Positions 8,626 through 20,272 of a stretch of 64,000 nt of DNA are shown here, in pieces. The stretch comes from Hordeum vulgare subsp. vulgare. Its lineage: Eukaryota > Streptophyta > Magnoliopsida > Poales > Poaceae. A program made the translations under genes and the position numbers. Numbering within the stretch: position 1 is the stretch's first letter; every line of letters begins with the position of its first letter. Under the pieces are notes generated by a model. It was not told the DNA's origin and made no database searches. It saw nothing but the letters and a program-made list of their open reading frames with translations. The stretch spans positions 411,067,081 to 411,131,080 of the forward strand of contig NC_058518.1 of the NCBI RefSeq assembly GCF_904849725.1. Reading direction: 5' to 3'.

Positions 8626-11600
8626 CTACTGGAAAAGTTTTGGACTATGTTTTCTTACCGAAACACATACCTCTTCGTTTTCGGAGTCTGAAACAGGCTG
8701 ATAAATGTCCCTTAGGTATTCTTCCGGAGTTATGGTATTGATGATATTGCTTTCAACATTTATGGGAGTACCTGAGATATAATGCTTGATTCTCTGCCCA
8801 TTTACCACTCTCGGACAATTACCTTCCGTGTTGTTGATGTTGATAGCACCGGAACGATATACTTCCTCAACAACATAGGGACCTTCCCATTTAGAGAGAA
8901 GCTTGCCTGCAAAGAATCTTAAACGAGAGTTATATAGCAAGACATAATCACCTACATTGAACTCACGCTTTTGTATCCTCTTATCATGCCACCTCTTAAC
9001 CTTCTCTTTTAATAACTTGGCATTCTCATATGCCTGAGTTCTCCTCTCATCAAGCGAGCTAATATCAAATAACCTCTTCTCACCGGCGAGTTTGAAATCA
9101 AAGTTGAGCTCTTTGATTGCCCAATAAGCTTTATGCTCTAGCTCAAGAGGTAAGTGACATGCTTTCCCGTACACCATTTTGTACGGAGACATGCCCATGG
9201 GATTCTTATAGGCAGTTCTATAAGCCCACGGTGCATCATCGAGCTTCTTAGACCAATTCTTTCTAGACCTATTGACAGTGTTTTGCAGAATCAGTTTAAT
9301 CTCTCTATTACTCAGCTCTACTTGACCACTGGACTGAGGGTGATAGGGAGACGCAATTCTATGGTTGACATCGTATTTAGCAAGCATTTTACGGAAAGCA
9401 CCATGAATGAAGTGTGAACCACCGTCGATCCTTAGATATCTAGGGACTCCAAATCTAGGGAAGATAACTTCTTTCAGCATCTTGATAGAGGTGTTGTGAT
9501 CAGCACTACTAGTGGGGATAGCTTCTACCCACTTAGTGACGTAATCAACAACAACTAAGATATGCGTATACCCATTGTAATTTGGAAAAGGTCCCATATA
9601 ATCAAAGCCCCAAACATCAAATGGTTCAATGACAAGTGAATAGCTCATAGGCATTTCCTGACGTTTGCTAATATTACCTACTCTTTTACATTCATCGCAA
9701 GACAAGACAAACTTACGGGCAAGCTTGAAGAGAGTGGGCCAATAGAAACCTGATTGCAATACCTTGTGTGCAGTTCTATCTCCCGCATGGTGTCCTCCGT
9801 AGGCCTCGGAGTGACACTTCTGTAGGATCTGTCCCTGTTCATGTTCAGGTACACAACGTCTAATAACACCATCTACTCCTTCCTTATAAAGGTGAGGATC
9901 ATCCCAAAAGTAATGTCTCAAGTCAAAGAAGAATTTCTTCTTTTGCTGGTATGTGAAACTAGGTGGTATATATTTGGCAACGATATAGTTTGCATAATCA
10001 GCATACCATGGTGCACTACGTGAAGCATTGATGACATTCAGTTGCTCATCGGGAAAGCTATCATCAATAGGTTGTGGGTCATCAAGAACGTTCTCCAACC
10101 TAGACAAGTTCTCTGCTACTGGGTTATCAGCACCCTTTCGGTCGACAACATGCAAATCAAATTCTTGTAGCAAGAGAACCCATCTGATAAGTCTAGGTTT
10201 AGCGTCCTTCTTCTCCATGAGGTACTTAATAGCGGCGTGATCAGTGTGAATAGTGACTTTGGAATCAATTATGTAAGACCTGAACTTTTCACATGAAAAC
10301 ACGACTGCTAAGAACTCCTTTTCCGTAGTGGCATAGTTTCTCTGGGCACTGTCTAGAGTTTTGCTGGCGTAGTGAATAACATTCAACTTCTTATCAACTC
10401 TTTGCCCTAGAACAACACCGACAACATAATCACTAGCGTCACACATGATCTCAAAAGGTAAGTTCCAATTAGGTGGTTGAACAATAGGTGCAGTTATCAA
10501 AGCCCTCTTAAGTATTTCGAAGGCTTCCTCACAATCATCGTCAAAAACAAAAGGAATATCCTTTTGTAAGATATTGGTAAGAGGCCTAGAAATCTTAGAG
10601 AAGTCTTTGATGAACCTTCTATAGAAACCAGCATGACCAAGGAAACTTCTTATACCTTTGATATCTGTGGGGTACGACATTTTCTCGATTGCATCAACCT
10701 TAGCCTTATCGACTTCAATACCTGTTTCAGAAATTTTATGTCCTAAGACGATGCCTTCATTAACCATAAAGTGGCACTTCTCCCAATTCAACACAAGATT
10801 GGTGTCTTTACATCTCTGTAAGACTCGATCAAGGTTGCTCAGGCAATCATCAAAGGAAGACCCGTAAACGGAGAAGTCATCCATGAAAACCTCAACAATC
10901 TTGTACAAAAGTCAGAGAATATAGCCATCATACATCTTTGAAAGGTGGCAAGTGCATTGCATAAGCCAAAAGGCATACGTCTATAAGCAAAGGTACCAAA
11001 AGGGCAGGTGAAAGTGGTCTTCTCCTGATCAGATTGTGCAACTGGTATTTGGGAGAAACCAGAATAACCATCTAGAAAGCAGAAGTGTGTGTGTTTGGAC
11101 AACCTTTCTAGCATTTGGTTGATAAAAGGCAAAGGGTAATGATCTTTCCTAGTGGCTTTATTCAATTTCCTAAAATCGATCACCATCCTATAGCCAGTCA
11201 TAATCCTCTGTGGGATCAATTTGTCCTTATCATTGGGGACAACGGTAATGCCTCCCTTCTTAGGAACGCAATGCACCGGACTCACCCAATCGCTATGAGA
11301 AACAGGATAAATGATACCTGCTTCCAGGAGCTTTAGTATTTCTTTTCTTACTACCTCTTTCATCTTAGGATTCAATCTCCTTTGATGATCAGCAACTGGT
11401 TTGAAGTCAGGATCGGTTTTAATCTTGTGCTGGCATAGGGTAGGACTAATGCCCTTAAGATCATCAAGAGTATATCCAATAGCAGCACGGTGCTTCCTTA
11501 GAGTTTTTAGTAACTTCTTTTCTTCATGCTCCAAGAGGCTAGCACTAATAATAACAAGATATATCTCCTTTTTATCAAGATAGGCATACTTAAGAGTATT

Positions 11601-12731
11601 AGGCAACTGTTTAAGCTCGAACACAGGATCACCCTTTGGTGGGGGTGGATCCCCAAGCAGTTCAACAAACAAGTTATTCTTAAGGATAGGATATTGTTCT
11701 AAGACAACTCTATCTATCTCATCCCTTTCATCCATATGCATATCATTTTCATGCTCAAGCAAGTATTGCTCTAAGGGATGAGTAGGTGGCACGGCAATAG
11801 AGGCTAAGGCAATAGTTTCATCCCTACTAGGCAACTCCTTTTCATGAGGTTGTCTACCAAACTTAGAGAAATTGAACTCATGTGACACACCTTCAAAGCC
11901 AAGAGTGACAATTTGCTTCTCACAATCAATATGAGCATTGACAATATTGAGAAAAGGTCTACCAAATATGATGGGACAAAAGCTATCTTGTGCGGTAGCA
12001 AGAACGAGGAAATCAGCAGGATACTTCGTTTTACCACACAAGACTTCAACATCCCTAACAATTCTTACAGGGCAGATAGTATCTCTATTGGCAAGTTGAA
12101 TAGTGACATCAATAGGCTCTATCTCAACAGGTGCAATCTCATCTTTGATTTCATCGTATAAGGATTGAGGTATTGCACTAACACTAGCACCCACGTCACA
12201 TAAGCCATGATAACAATGATCTCCTATCTTAACAGAAACCACAGGTATGCCAACAACAGGCCTATGTTTGACTCTAGCGTGAGGTTTAGCAATTCTAGCA
12301 GCATCTTCACATAAGTGAATATTATGTCCCTCAACTTCTTCACGCAGAAGATCTTTGATAATAGCAATGCTAGGTTCAACTCTAATTTCCTCAGGGGGTG
12401 TAGGTGTTCTAATATAGCCTCTACGTATCAGAGTTGAAGCTTGAGAATGATCCTTTATCCTAACATGGAAAGGTGGTTTCTCAATATAAGCACTGGGAAC
12501 AACATGATCATTATAGGCAATGACTTTCTCTTCAACTGGAGTGGGTTTAACTACATTGACTTCGAAAGAAGGATGATATTTAAACCACTTCTCTTTGGGG
12601 AGATCAAGATGAGCAGCAAAAGATTCACAGAATGAAGCTACTATCTCAGAGTCAAGTCCATACTTAGCGCTAAAATCACTAAAGGTATTTGTCTCAACAA
12701 AGGATTTAACGCAATCAAACGTGAAATTCAT
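8626..12731 (-). pseudogene. Athila-lineage pol: protease, RT, RNase H, integrase, one frameshift
   Basis: Two long overlapping minus-strand frames cover this region: 12731 down to about 10905 and about 10908 down to 8626. The first has the protease (CDVGASVSAIP, where DLGAS or DSGAS is usual) and RT blocks (GYRMVIDFRKLN, FCFLDGYSGFSQIPVA, FGTFAYRRMPFGLCNA). The second has the catalytic FMDDFSVYG, RNase H ([26 protein letters not shown]), the integrase zinc region (H, H, CDEC) and the integrase core D, D, E in [15 protein letters not shown] and [13 protein letters not shown]. The frames join after IFSDF near 10905, where one base appears missing before the FMDD block. Apart from that it looks complete (about 1,390 codons). 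The start is the ATG at 12731; upstream gag is also broken. Confidence 0.88.
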
Positions 12732-13417
12732 ACCCGACTCCTTACCTTCTTCAAGCTCCCAATCTTCAGAGTTGCATTTAATTCTCTACAATAAATTCCA
12801 TTTGAAGTCAATATCTCTCTTCATAAAAGAACTGGTGCAAGAAGTGTCAAGCATGGTGCGATCATCATGAGAAAGCCGAGCATAGAAGTTCTGAATGATA
12901 ATTTCTCTCAAGAGCTCATGATTGGGGCATGAATATAACATTGATTTAAGCCTCCCCCAAGCTTGAGTGATGCTTTCTCTGTCACGAGGCCAAAACATGT
13001 AAAATAATTCCGATCACAATGTACTAAATGCATAGGATAAAACTTTTGATGAAATTCCAATTTCAACCGATTGTAGTCCCATGATCCAGTGTCATCACAT
13101 AGCCTATACCATGTCAACGCCTTATCCTTCAAAGATAAAGGAAAGACCTTCTTCTTGCCCTCATCCTCGGGCACACCTGCAAGCTTAAATAAACCACAAA
13201 CTTCATCTACATAGATTACATGCAAGTCTAGATGTGATGTTCCGTCTCCTGTAAAAGGATTAGCCAGTAGTTTCTCAAGCATACCCGAGGGAAATTCAAG
13301 GCAAATATTTTCAGTAGGTGCAGCAGGTTGAGGAGCAACTATTTGTGCTTCCGTTCGAGGTGAAGATACCCCGAACAAGCCCCTCAAAGGATTAGTATCC
13401 ATAGTGACAAGTGACAA
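12732..13417 (-). pseudogene. Athila-like gag, frameshifted
   Basis: The minus strand from 13417 encodes MSLVTMDTNPLRGLFGVSSP and a gag-type capsid stretch (MLEKLLANPFTGDG, KVFPLSLKDKALTWYRLCDD, YNRLKLEFHQKFYP). The frame shifts near 13000; the next frame carries FWPRDRESITQAWGRLKSML and NHELLREIIIQNFYA, the expected continuation. A TAG near 12784-12786 separates it from pol. At least one indel and one stop are therefore present. I saw no zinc knuckle. Confidence 0.8.
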
Positions 13418-13480
13418 TAAATTTCAGCACACTATATGAATGTTTCCTTACCAAGTTCCACTTACCAAAGGCGCTTCACT

Positions 13481-13497
13481 CCCCGGAAACGGCGTCA
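13481..13497 (-). promoter_or_regulatory. Primer-binding site of the Athila-like element
   Basis: On the minus strand this reads TGACGCCGTTTCCGGGG, differing at two bases from the expected tRNA-Asp complement TGGCGCCGTTGCCGGGG. It lies 11 bases inside the 5' LTR edge at 13509, which fixes the element as minus strand. Confidence 0.75.
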
Positions 13498-13508
13498 GAA
13501 AAGAGTCT

Positions 13509-13933
13509 TGATGACCCACAAGTATAGGGGATCAATCGTAGTCATTTTGATAAGTAAGTGTCGAACCCAACGAGGAGCAGAAGGATCTCACAAGTGGTTT
13601 TCAGCAAGGAAATATCGGCAGGCACTAAAATTGTCGGTAACAAGTGATTGTGTGGTGAGATGGTTCGTAGTAAGCAACGAGTAAAAAAAGCAGCAAGGGT
13701 GCAGCAAAGTGGCCCAATCCCTTTTGTAGCAAGGGACAAGCCTGGACAAAGTCTTATAGGGGGAAAAACGCTCCCGAGGACACACGGGAATTTCTGTCAT
13801 GCTAGTTTTCATCATGTTCATATGATTCACGTTCGTTACTTTGATAGTTTGATATGTGGGTGGACCAGCGCTTGGGTACTGCCCTTACTTGGACAAGCAT
13901 CCCACTTATGATTAACCCCTCTCGCAAGCATCC
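13509..13933 (-). repeat. 5' LTR of the Athila-like element, first part
   Basis: Begins TGATGACCCACAAGTATAGG and is interrupted after GCAAGCATCC at 13933 by the Tat-like element. The LTR resumes at 29319; together the parts give about 1.52 kb. Confidence 0.88.
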
Positions 13934-15012
13934 TGTCGGTGAATACTCACAACATATGCCATGGGTAGGCTAAAGTCGGTGAGAACCGAAGGGACAAAGG
14001 TGGGCGCTCGGAACGAGGTTGGTACACGCATGGGACGCACGATGTACCCAGGTTCAGGGCTCTCCGTAGAGATAATACCCCTAATCCTGTTGGTGTGTTT
14101 GATGTACGGGAACAGAGTACAATGTTGCTCCTGGAGCTGTGTTGGGAGAAGGAAGAGGGCAGCAGCCGGCTCGTCTCTACCTCGCTCTCTGTTGGTTGGT
14201 GAGTGTGTAGTGTTGAATGACTAACAAGTGATCAGCCCCTCTGCATGGGGGGCGACCGGGGGGTTTTATAGACGAACCCGCCGACCTACAATATGGACAA
14301 AGGCTACACTCGTGGGACCCGGCTGGCTGCTTCGCCGGCTGGCCAGGGGCCCACAAGGGTCTTGTCTTGTCGATGAGAGGCCCGCCGGCTGCATGGTCCC
14401 GATTGCCTGTGGGACCTGTCGGCTGGCCAATGGGGCTCCCGCGTAAGGTTGACACTGAGCACGCGCTGTACGTCGACCGTCGCCCCGCGAGATTCTTCAT
14501 GGGCAGGTAGTACGACCACCTCCACTATTCTCCACGCCGAGTGCAGTAATGGAGTGGGAGTGTGACGGTCCGACGTCAGGCTAGGTGATGGATCATAGCC
14601 GGGGTAGGTCAGCGGCGTGGCCGCCGACGCTCGTACCTGCCGGGCGTCTTGATCCAGTACCTTTGCTGACGCGTAGATACCTTTAATCGTGAGGTCCTTT
14701 CCTGACCTACGATCTGATGTGACTTGTGATCCTCAGCCGGCTAGCCTGCTTGGTCAGCCGGCTTGAGGGTAGCCGCCTCCTCCCCAGTCCGGCTGGCGGT
14801 AACAGGCTGGCTCTGAAGGGGAGGCCGCCTGCATTCCAGCCGTAGGGGCTGCCTGGCCGGCTAGAAAGGTGGCCGCCTCGTCTTCCAGCCGGTAGGTGAT
14901 GCCTAGCTGGTTAGAAGACTTAGGCCTTGGGAATCTCCATATCTTCATGTCCATTGGGCCGGAAATGAAGGAACATGCCTGATGAGCCTACCCCGGGGTT
15001 ATCCCCCCGACA
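13934..15012 (-). repeat. 3' LTR of the Tat-like element
   Basis: 1079 bp, TGTCGGTGAATACTCACAAC... to ...ATCCCCCCGACA. It pairs with 28260-29313 (1054 bp). Most of the length difference is about 25 bp missing from the right copy after CAGCCGG (near 28490). Confidence 0.92.
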
Positions 15013-15560
15013 GTAGTCCCCGAAGCTAGCGAGGTCTGCCGCCTGCTGGCGGGCGGCCTCACCGGCTTGTTGGTTTGTCTTGATATTTTGGCTGTTGTTT
15101 GCGGCGAAGGACGCCGGCTTCGGAGCCGGGTAGCTTCGAAGCGACGCCTCGGTCCAGTCGTAACTGGCCCGGAGAAAGCCACGTGCCAGGCCCCGCCTGG
15201 CGTAATGATGGCAATTACTGCTGACGGGACCGGGCCTGGGCCTTGGGTCCCGCCACGACGCCCCCTCGGCCTTCGCGCGGGAGATCCTCTGCGGATTTAC
15301 TCCGCGACGGTTGGGCTTAGGGGGTCGTTACCGCCCGTAATACACGGAGTTAATGGGGCCCGGCGCGCACCGGATCCCCTCCCCACGACGCTTCGTGGGG
15401 GTTTAAATGGGACGTGAGGGTTTCGAGGAGGCCATTCGCCCCTCTTCTCGCCCTGCTCCGTGCTTTCTTCCTTCTTGCGCCCTGAGAAGAAGAGCTCGCG
15501 CCCTTCGTCTCCTTCTTCTTCGTCGTCGAGGCCTTCGTCGAGCTCTCGCCACCCGCAGCC
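15013..15560. other. Polypurine tract and non-coding region upstream of the antisense ORF
   Basis: Directly inside the 3' LTR the minus strand reads CTTCGGGGACTAC (15013-15025), a plausible polypurine tract. The rest is GC-rich with no clear coding domain. GGGGTTTAAATGGG at about 15399-15412, some 150 bp before the ATG at 15561, is a weak TATA-like site that could serve the plus-strand ORF. That promoter is inference only. Confidence 0.5.
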
Positions 15561-18500
15561 ATGGCCAGTGGATCTTCTTCGAAGAAGTCGTCGGCGCAGG
15601 GGGCCTGGCTGGGCAGCGATGTCGACGAGGAGCTCATCGAAGCGCTCCGCCATCATCGACTGCTGTCCCCAGCCAGCCAAGTGTCAGTGCGCCTTCCTAG
15701 CTCCGAGGCCTCTCCCGCACCCGCCGCGGGAGAGGCTGTGGTCTTCGCCGAGCATTTCTATCGGGGTTTCGGGCTCCCGGCTAGCTCTTTCTTTGCCGAG
15801 TGGCTCTAGTTCTTCGGCCTGCAGCCGCATCATCTGGCGCTGAACGCCATGCTGTAGCTGGCCGCCTTCGTGGTCCTGTGCGAGGGCTTCGTGGGGATCG
15901 AGCCTCGCGTCGATCTGTGGCGCAGCCTGTTCTTCTTCAAGCAGCAATCCATCGCCATGGAGAAATCTGAGGTGGAGAAGCTCAAGGGGCCGCGCCCCAT
16001 GACGCCGTGCGGGGCCGCGTTGGTGCATCACCGCCCGAAGTCCGGCTTCCCCCAAATGCCTTTGCAAGACTCCGTCAAGCATTGGCAGAAGGGGTTCTTC
16101 TACGTGAAGAGCACCGACCCGGCCCAGGACGCCTTCAACATGCCCCCGTTCGCCATCGCCCCTCCGACGCGGCAGAACTGGGACGTGAAGACTCCCAAGC
16201 CACATCCTAAGGTGGCGCTTATTCGCGCCCACCTCGATATCTTGAGGGAGAGCGGCCTCCTCGACCGCGACCTTCTTGCCACCATGGTGGTCCGCTGGAT
16301 TCTGCCTTTGCAGAGGTGGCCGCATCTGGTCTGCCAGATGAGCGACTGGCTTGATCCGTGCCGGCTGTCCACCAAGGGGTTCACCCGGGCGCTGTAGCGC
16401 GACGGGTGAACCTGATCTCCACCTCCCGCATGGATGAGGGCGGGGAATGGAGATGGGGGATGTCCCGTTCAACCGGGCTCGTCCGTCTCCGATGGTAGCC
16501 TTACTCCCTTCTTTTCTGTCGTTTTGTTTTGAAGCCGGTGGCGTTTGCTGAGCCTGGTTGAATTCCTTTCTTGTAGATGTTCAAGACCCTGCAGGGGTCC
16601 CTCCGTCTGCCTGCTCCTGACGTGGAGGCGTCTGGCGCCTCCGAGATGGAGGACGAGGATGCGATGGAGCCCCGCTCAGACTCCTCCGCCGGCTCGGGAG
16701 GTCCCCTGGAGTCGGAAGGGACCGAGCCTTCTGGTAAGTACACGCGGCACGCCCTAGCAGACTGGACGGACGACAATGAGGAAGCCTCATTCTGCTCTGA
16801 TGCAGCCTTCGACGGAGATTCCGACGAGGTGGAGGAGGTCACCGGCCCACTACCGTCGCGCGACCGGCGTCAAGGTGGCGGAGCGACCGCTGCTGACGAG
16901 GCCGCCAGGAAGAAGGGCAAGGGTCCCACAGCTTCCCGGCCGGCCTCTAAGCGACCGACAATGGGTTCCCTAGCCGGGCAACGAGCTGCAGGTCCCGGTG
17001 GTTGTAGGGTATGGTTTCCTCCTCTTCTTCCTTGCATATTTTGAGATGAATTTTGTTCCTGAGAAGCTTGGCTTGACAAGGAGGCGGAGGATGCAGATGA
17101 AGACACCGCCTTCGCGGCCGAGCGGGCCGGCTGGGCAGCGGCCGATGCTGCCGATAGGGAGCTGGAGAGAGAGTCCAAGCGCCGGTGGGATATAGCTGCG
17201 GGGAAGGCCGCCGTGGGCCAGCCTTGCCCCAGCCGGGTCGAGAGGCCGGCGGAGAAGCGTGCGAAGGCTAGACAGGACCCCTCCGCACACGCTCGTGTGG
17301 AGGAGCCAGCTAGCGAGGCCACCTCCAGGCCGAACCCAAGGACCGAAGGGGCCCAGCCGTCTGAACCGGCAGCCCCGGAGCGGGTGGACCTGGAGACGGT
17401 CCCGGTTTCTCCCAGGGCCGAAGCGGCTCCTGACGCGCCGGTGCTGGATCTGACCGCGTCGGATGCGGCCCCTAATGCTCCAGGGATGACCATGGATGCG
17501 CCGGACGCGGCTCATCCGCCTCCTGCGGAGGAGGTAGCGCCGGCTGGGATGGCGCCCGAGCCGGCCGTCGAGCTGGCACCAGGAGCCGGCGCCATTGTCG
17601 TCCCCCAGCAGGGCCCTGTTGCGCCAAGGGCAGGCGACCGACCTAGGAGCCGGCCCATGAAGTCATGGCGGGCGGCGAACTTGGCCCGCTTGCGAATGCC
17701 CGCCGCCACCGTCCTTTCCGGCTTGCCGGAGCTGGTGACGCTGTTTACCAGCGGCTGGTCGAAGGTGGAGCAGGCGGCCCGCGTGGTGTGCGGCGACATG
17801 GAGCGCCTGGAAGCCCGCACCCAGGTAGGCCTTGCCTTTTCTGCTTTTTCTTTGCGCCTTTTTCTCTTCTCTTGACGTTAGTGGGGGCGCGACAGCGCAC
17901 CCACTGGGTGTAGTCCCCGAGAATCGGGCGGGTTGATTGCCAACCGGTCCAAATCTCTTGGAGGCCTTTTTCTCTGCATATTTTTCTTCAGTGGGGGCGC
18001 GCAAGCGCTCCCACTGGGTGTAGCCCCCAAGAATCGGGCCGGTTATGCTTTTAACCAGGTCGAATCTTAATCATGTTCCCTTTACCTCCCCTTTGGCAGG
18101 CGCTTTACGATGCTCAGGTACAGGCGTACAACGAGCTTCGGGACCAGCACCTGGGGGCTGATAGCCGGATTGCCGAGCTTGAAGCCCGGCTGGGCGAGGC
18201 TGCCGCAGAGCGTCATGCCTTGCGCCAAGACGGCGGCCGGCTCCAAGAGCAGCTGGACCTTCTTCAGGCGGAGAAGAAGGAGCTCTAGGCGGCCGGCCGG
18301 GTCGAGTTGGAGCGGCTGTGGGCCACGCTGCAGGAGAAGGAGGCCTCCTACACTGCCGACATGGACCGCCTCGCGTCGCTCCATCTTGAGGAGGCGAACC
18401 TCAAGGACGCCGCCTTGAGGGCGAAGGACGAAGCCCTTACCCATAAGCAAAAGCAAAAGCAGCTGGCTAAGGTGTTGGAGTCCGCCGCGACCCTCCAGGA

Positions 18501-19414
18501 GGAAATCACCCGCCTCACTCATGCGAGTGAGGTGCGGGAGCGCGAGGTCCTCGAGGTCTTTCATGAGACCGACGGCGCCTTCCAGCGTGGGTCTCCTTTC
18601 CTTGTTCTGCATTTGGTTTTTTGGCCGTCTCCTCCTCTTGTTGTGTTCTTACGTACTGACTGTCTTTTCCCCAGATCTCTTCTCCGAGACCCAGGTCGCA
18701 GCCGACACCGCCGTCGAGGTGAGCCGTGAGGAGCGCCGCGCGGCCGGGCAGGAGGTGGATACTACCTCTGGCTGGAGTGTAGAGGAGATCGGCGTGGGCC
18801 TTCGGGCCCGTATGCACGCCCTGAGCGAGTCTGTGACTCAGCTCCAGGTTGCAGGTTCGTCGATGGTGGCGGCCCTGTGGCCGGAGGGCGTGGAGCCGGC
18901 GACCATGACCCGGCTTGCCCGCTGGCTCGCAGCGGGTGGAGAGCGCCTGGACGCCTGGCGAGCCTCCACAGCGCGGTCCAGGGCTTATATGGCCCTACGC
19001 TTGGCCAAGTCATGGTATCGCAACCTGAACTTGGGCAAGCTGGCTGCCCAGCGCGACGGCTCAGAGGCAGAGCTGCAAGGCATGGAGGAGGAGCTCCGGG
19101 TGAGAGCCAGCGCCATCGCCGAGTACGCCGCCTGGGATGACTTCGTCTTGGAGCAGGGTGAGAACGGCGGCGTGATCGCTGAAGATCTGCACGGCCTTCA
19201 GCTCTATGACGCCGACGGTAGCTCCGACGAGGCGGTCTGGGCTGCGGAATCTGCAGCCGCCTCCAACGGTGGGGCGTATGCCGACTCCAGGATCAGTGGA
19301 GCCGGGGGCCGCAACGGGGGAGACGGCGCATCCACCTCGGGAGGAGCCGGAGGCCGCGATGCTACCACATCAGGAGCAGCAGCCAAGATGACCACTGAGG
19401 CCGCCGTCCCGTGA
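15561..19414 (+). pseudogene. Antisense multi-exon ORF of the Tat-like element (gypsy-type transposon protein family)
   Basis: This gene runs opposite to gag-pol. The frame starts at ATG 15561 (MASGSSSKKSS) and ends at 19414. An N-terminal domain (about 15630-16390) includes AEHFYRGFGLP and HWQKGFFYVKSTDP, and resembles the plant family labelled putative gypsy-type transposon protein (Pfam Transposase_28, from memory). A Pro/Ala/Glu-rich linker and a long coiled coil follow (ELRDQHLGADSRIAELEARL). Probable GT-AG introns are 16495-16576, 17009-17080, 17825-18099 and 18587-18674; the last three keep the frame when removed. Stops TAG at 15807, 15855 and 18286, and frame trouble near 16395, make this copy defective. 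The function of the family is unknown; despite the Pfam name I see no transposase catalytic motif. Confidence 0.75.
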
Positions 19415-19618
19415 CTGATGTCCTTTTGTGTTTTTGGTTCTACCCCCGGAGGGATGTAACAAACGCGGGTCGTGGGCCAATGCTTTTTATGAATGTATAT
19501 ATTCAGCATTATATTCGTCACCAAGCGTGTTGTCTTATGATCCCGTCTTTTGATTCCTGGTTGACTTCTCTTATCCGAAGCCATCAAGACGTAAAGAACA
19601 AGACATAAGACAATCAGA

Positions 19619-20272
19619 GGCCGGCTTGAATGAACCAACTCGAGCCGGTCATCACTAGTATAGCCGGACTGTGTGTGTATTCGACCTGACCCGGCGTCAC
19701 ATCGCGAACCGAGCGACCGGAGCCTGCCCGCAGGTTCAAGCGATGGACCGGGAATCAGCCGGTACACTATGTGCCCGACTACAAGGATTGACCGTCCGAG
19801 CGGCTGCTGAGCCCCCAAGCTTGTTTAAAGCTAGCAAGGGGCCGTGCTGTGTAGCCTCCGGCCTTGAGCAAGCCAGCAAGAGGTGGTACGCGGTGTAGCC
19901 CGTACACTGAGTGAAAACTCTTTTAGCAAGAGAAAGCATGGAGCCTGCTTTTTTCACCATATTTGTTGTTCCCGACAGTTAGAGGCCGTCTTGAGTTTTG
20001 AAGGAGATCGTATATACGATCGAGCCGGCCCAAGCCGGTCGTCCCAAGTATAGCCGGACTGTGCATGTATTCGACCTGACCCGGTGTCACATCGCGAACC
20101 GAGCGACCGGAGCCAGCCCACAGGTTCAAGCGATGGACCGGGATTCAGCCGGTACACTATGTGCCCGACTACAAGGATTGACCGTCCGAGCGGCTGGCGA
20201 GCCCCCGAGCTTGTTTAAAGCTAGCAAGGGGCGCGCTGTGTAGCCTCCAAGCTTAAGCAAGCCAGCAAGAGG
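19619..20272 (-). repeat. 390 bp tandem repeat in the 3' region of the Tat-like element
   Basis: A block with ATAGCCGGACTGTG, TATTCGACCTGACCCGG, GGTTCAAGCGATGGACCGGG and CTTGTTTAAAGCTAGCAAGG occurs at 19619-19980 and again at 19982-20272 (anchor TAGCCGGACT at 19661 and 20051, step 390). The right copy ends abruptly against the integrase frame at about 20272, so integrase loses its C-terminal end there. Tandem repeats in the 3' regions of Tat-type elements are a known phenomenon. Confidence 0.85.

Noticed and set aside
14177..14525. ORFs inside the Tat-like LTRs, repeated at about 28411-28990
   Set aside because: They lie wholly in LTR sequence, contain no domain, and recur only because the LTR is repeated.
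15561..19414. An ordinary nuclear gene or a DNA transposase
   Set aside because: It lies between the integrase and the 3' LTR of the Tat-like element, where antisense ORFs of this family occur. No transposase catalytic motif is visible and stops are present.
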